In this document: positions 63,527 through 64,000 of the stretch, in pieces
Layout: each line of letters begins with the position of its first letter
Position numbering within the stretch: position 1 is the stretch's first letter
Source: Mycobacterium pinniadriaticum
GTDB taxonomy: Bacteria > Actinomycetota > Actinomycetes > Mycobacteriales > Mycobacteriaceae
DNA length: 64,000 bases
Direction: 5' to 3'
NCBI RefSeq assembly: GCF_026242045.1
Contig: NZ_JAPJDO010000015.1
Location: 1 to 64,000 of the forward strand
The notes under the pieces: model-generated
Told to the model about the DNA's origin: nothing
Databases searched by the model: none
What the model saw: only the letters and a program-made list of their open reading frames with translations
Program-made: the position numbers and the translations under genes

Positions 63527-64000
63527 GCAGCATGGCGGCGGTGGCGGCGCTGGGCCGTGCGGCCTGGGCCGGCATCGACCCCGAAGGATTCTTCCGGCGT
63601 CATGCATCCGATCGGCGGCCGTTCCCGGTGCGCTTTCCCGGGCTCGGCGAGGTCCTGTTCTTCTCGACCGCCGAAGGCGCACGCGACATCCTGACCGTCT
63701 CCGGCGCCGAGTCCCGGGCTCCGCTGCCCAACCCGATCGAACCGGTTGTCGGACGGAACTCACTGATCCTGCTGTCGGGGGAGGCTCACCGGCGGGCCCG
63801 AAGCGCCCTGGCACCACCATTCCGCGGCGAGATCATGCGCCGTTACGTCGAGGTGATCGCCGAGGCGACCAGCGACCACATCGCGACCCTGCGGCCGGGC
63901 GATCAGTTGCTCGTCGGCGAAACGGCCCGGGGCATCACGCTGGACGTGGTGATCAGGGTGGTGTTCGGCGTGACGGACGGCGCTCGCCGCCGTGAATATG
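63523..64000 (+). CDS. Cytochrome P450, N-terminal part (cut by window end)
   Basis: The first 159 codons of a P450. The GTG at 63523 overlaps the preceding stop (GTGA), in line with the rest of the operon; ATG 63532 is three codons on. The helix C motif HRRARSALAPPF (haem-propionate contact) and the preceding ILLSGEA identify the family. Haem-binding Cys and ExxR lie beyond the window. It probably oxidises the assembled product or an intermediate. Confidence 0.85.
   Translation, partial: MSSMAAVAALGRAAWAGIDPEGFFRRHASDRRPFPVRFPGLGEVLFFSTAEGARDILTVSGAESRAPLPNPIEPVVGRNSLILLSGEAHRRARSALAPPFRGEIMRRYVEVIAEATSDHIATLRPGDQLLVGETARGITLDVVIRVVFGVTDGARRREY

Overview
The window is high-GC DNA from a Mycobacterium, most likely a fast-growing Mycolicibacterium. 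Evidence is the block adnA-adnB / potassium channel / nudC / mycoredoxin / uvrD2 / whiB7 / ABC1 kinase / TOMM-like / zincin / PDZ-Lon / UPF0182, which matches the order of the M. tuberculosis Rv3202c to Rv3193c region, plus a complete mce operon, tpx, phoU, glgP, htpG, MMPL and FAAL genes. GTG and TTG starts and four-base or one-base stop/start overlaps are common.

Region 1 (1-24,300) is conserved core: double-strand-break resection (AdnAB), a K+ channel, NAD(H) pyrophosphatase, redox proteins (mycoredoxin, Tpx), the helicase UvrD2, and the antibiotic-response regulator WhiB7 with its AT-rich promoter, upstream ORF and attenuator. A repetitive secreted protein and a DUF1254 protein interrupt the synteny.

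Region 2 (24,437-30,570) starts at the initiator tRNA-Met. The last 14 bases of that tRNA plus about 17 bases of its flank are duplicated at 30,516, so the segment looks like a tRNA-targeted island. It carries a primase-helicase fusion of the TOTE conflict type, a PIN toxin with a DNA-binding antitoxin, and an HTH protein. A methyltransferase/spermidine-synthase-fold protein and a DsbA-like exported protein lie in a second sub-segment delimited by a third partial repeat.

Region 3 (30,600-41,420) is mixed: a glycosyltransferase between imperfect direct repeats, a frameshifted copy of the htpG 3-prime end, glgP, phoU, a 45-residue desulforedoxin-like protein, a 700-residue secreted protein with an ETX/MTX2-like (aerolysin-fold) region, and intact htpG.

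Region 4 (41,432-51,167, minus strand) is a full mce lipid-import operon: two YrbE permeases, MceA-F, one Mce-associated protein and one secreted protein, almost all translationally coupled.

Region 5 (51,746-64,000) has a TetR regulator divergent from an ABC1 kinase, then a tightly coupled biosynthetic operon: ThDP enzyme, SRPBCC protein, KAS III-like enzyme lacking the usual His, ACP, fatty acyl-AMP ligase, MMPL exporter, two methyltransferases and a P450 cut by the window edge. This looks like an uncharacterised lipid or ketide pathway. A perfect 12-bp palindrome (AAGTGATCACTT) next to tetR also sits before the toxin-like secreted gene at 36,656, suggesting a shared regulon.
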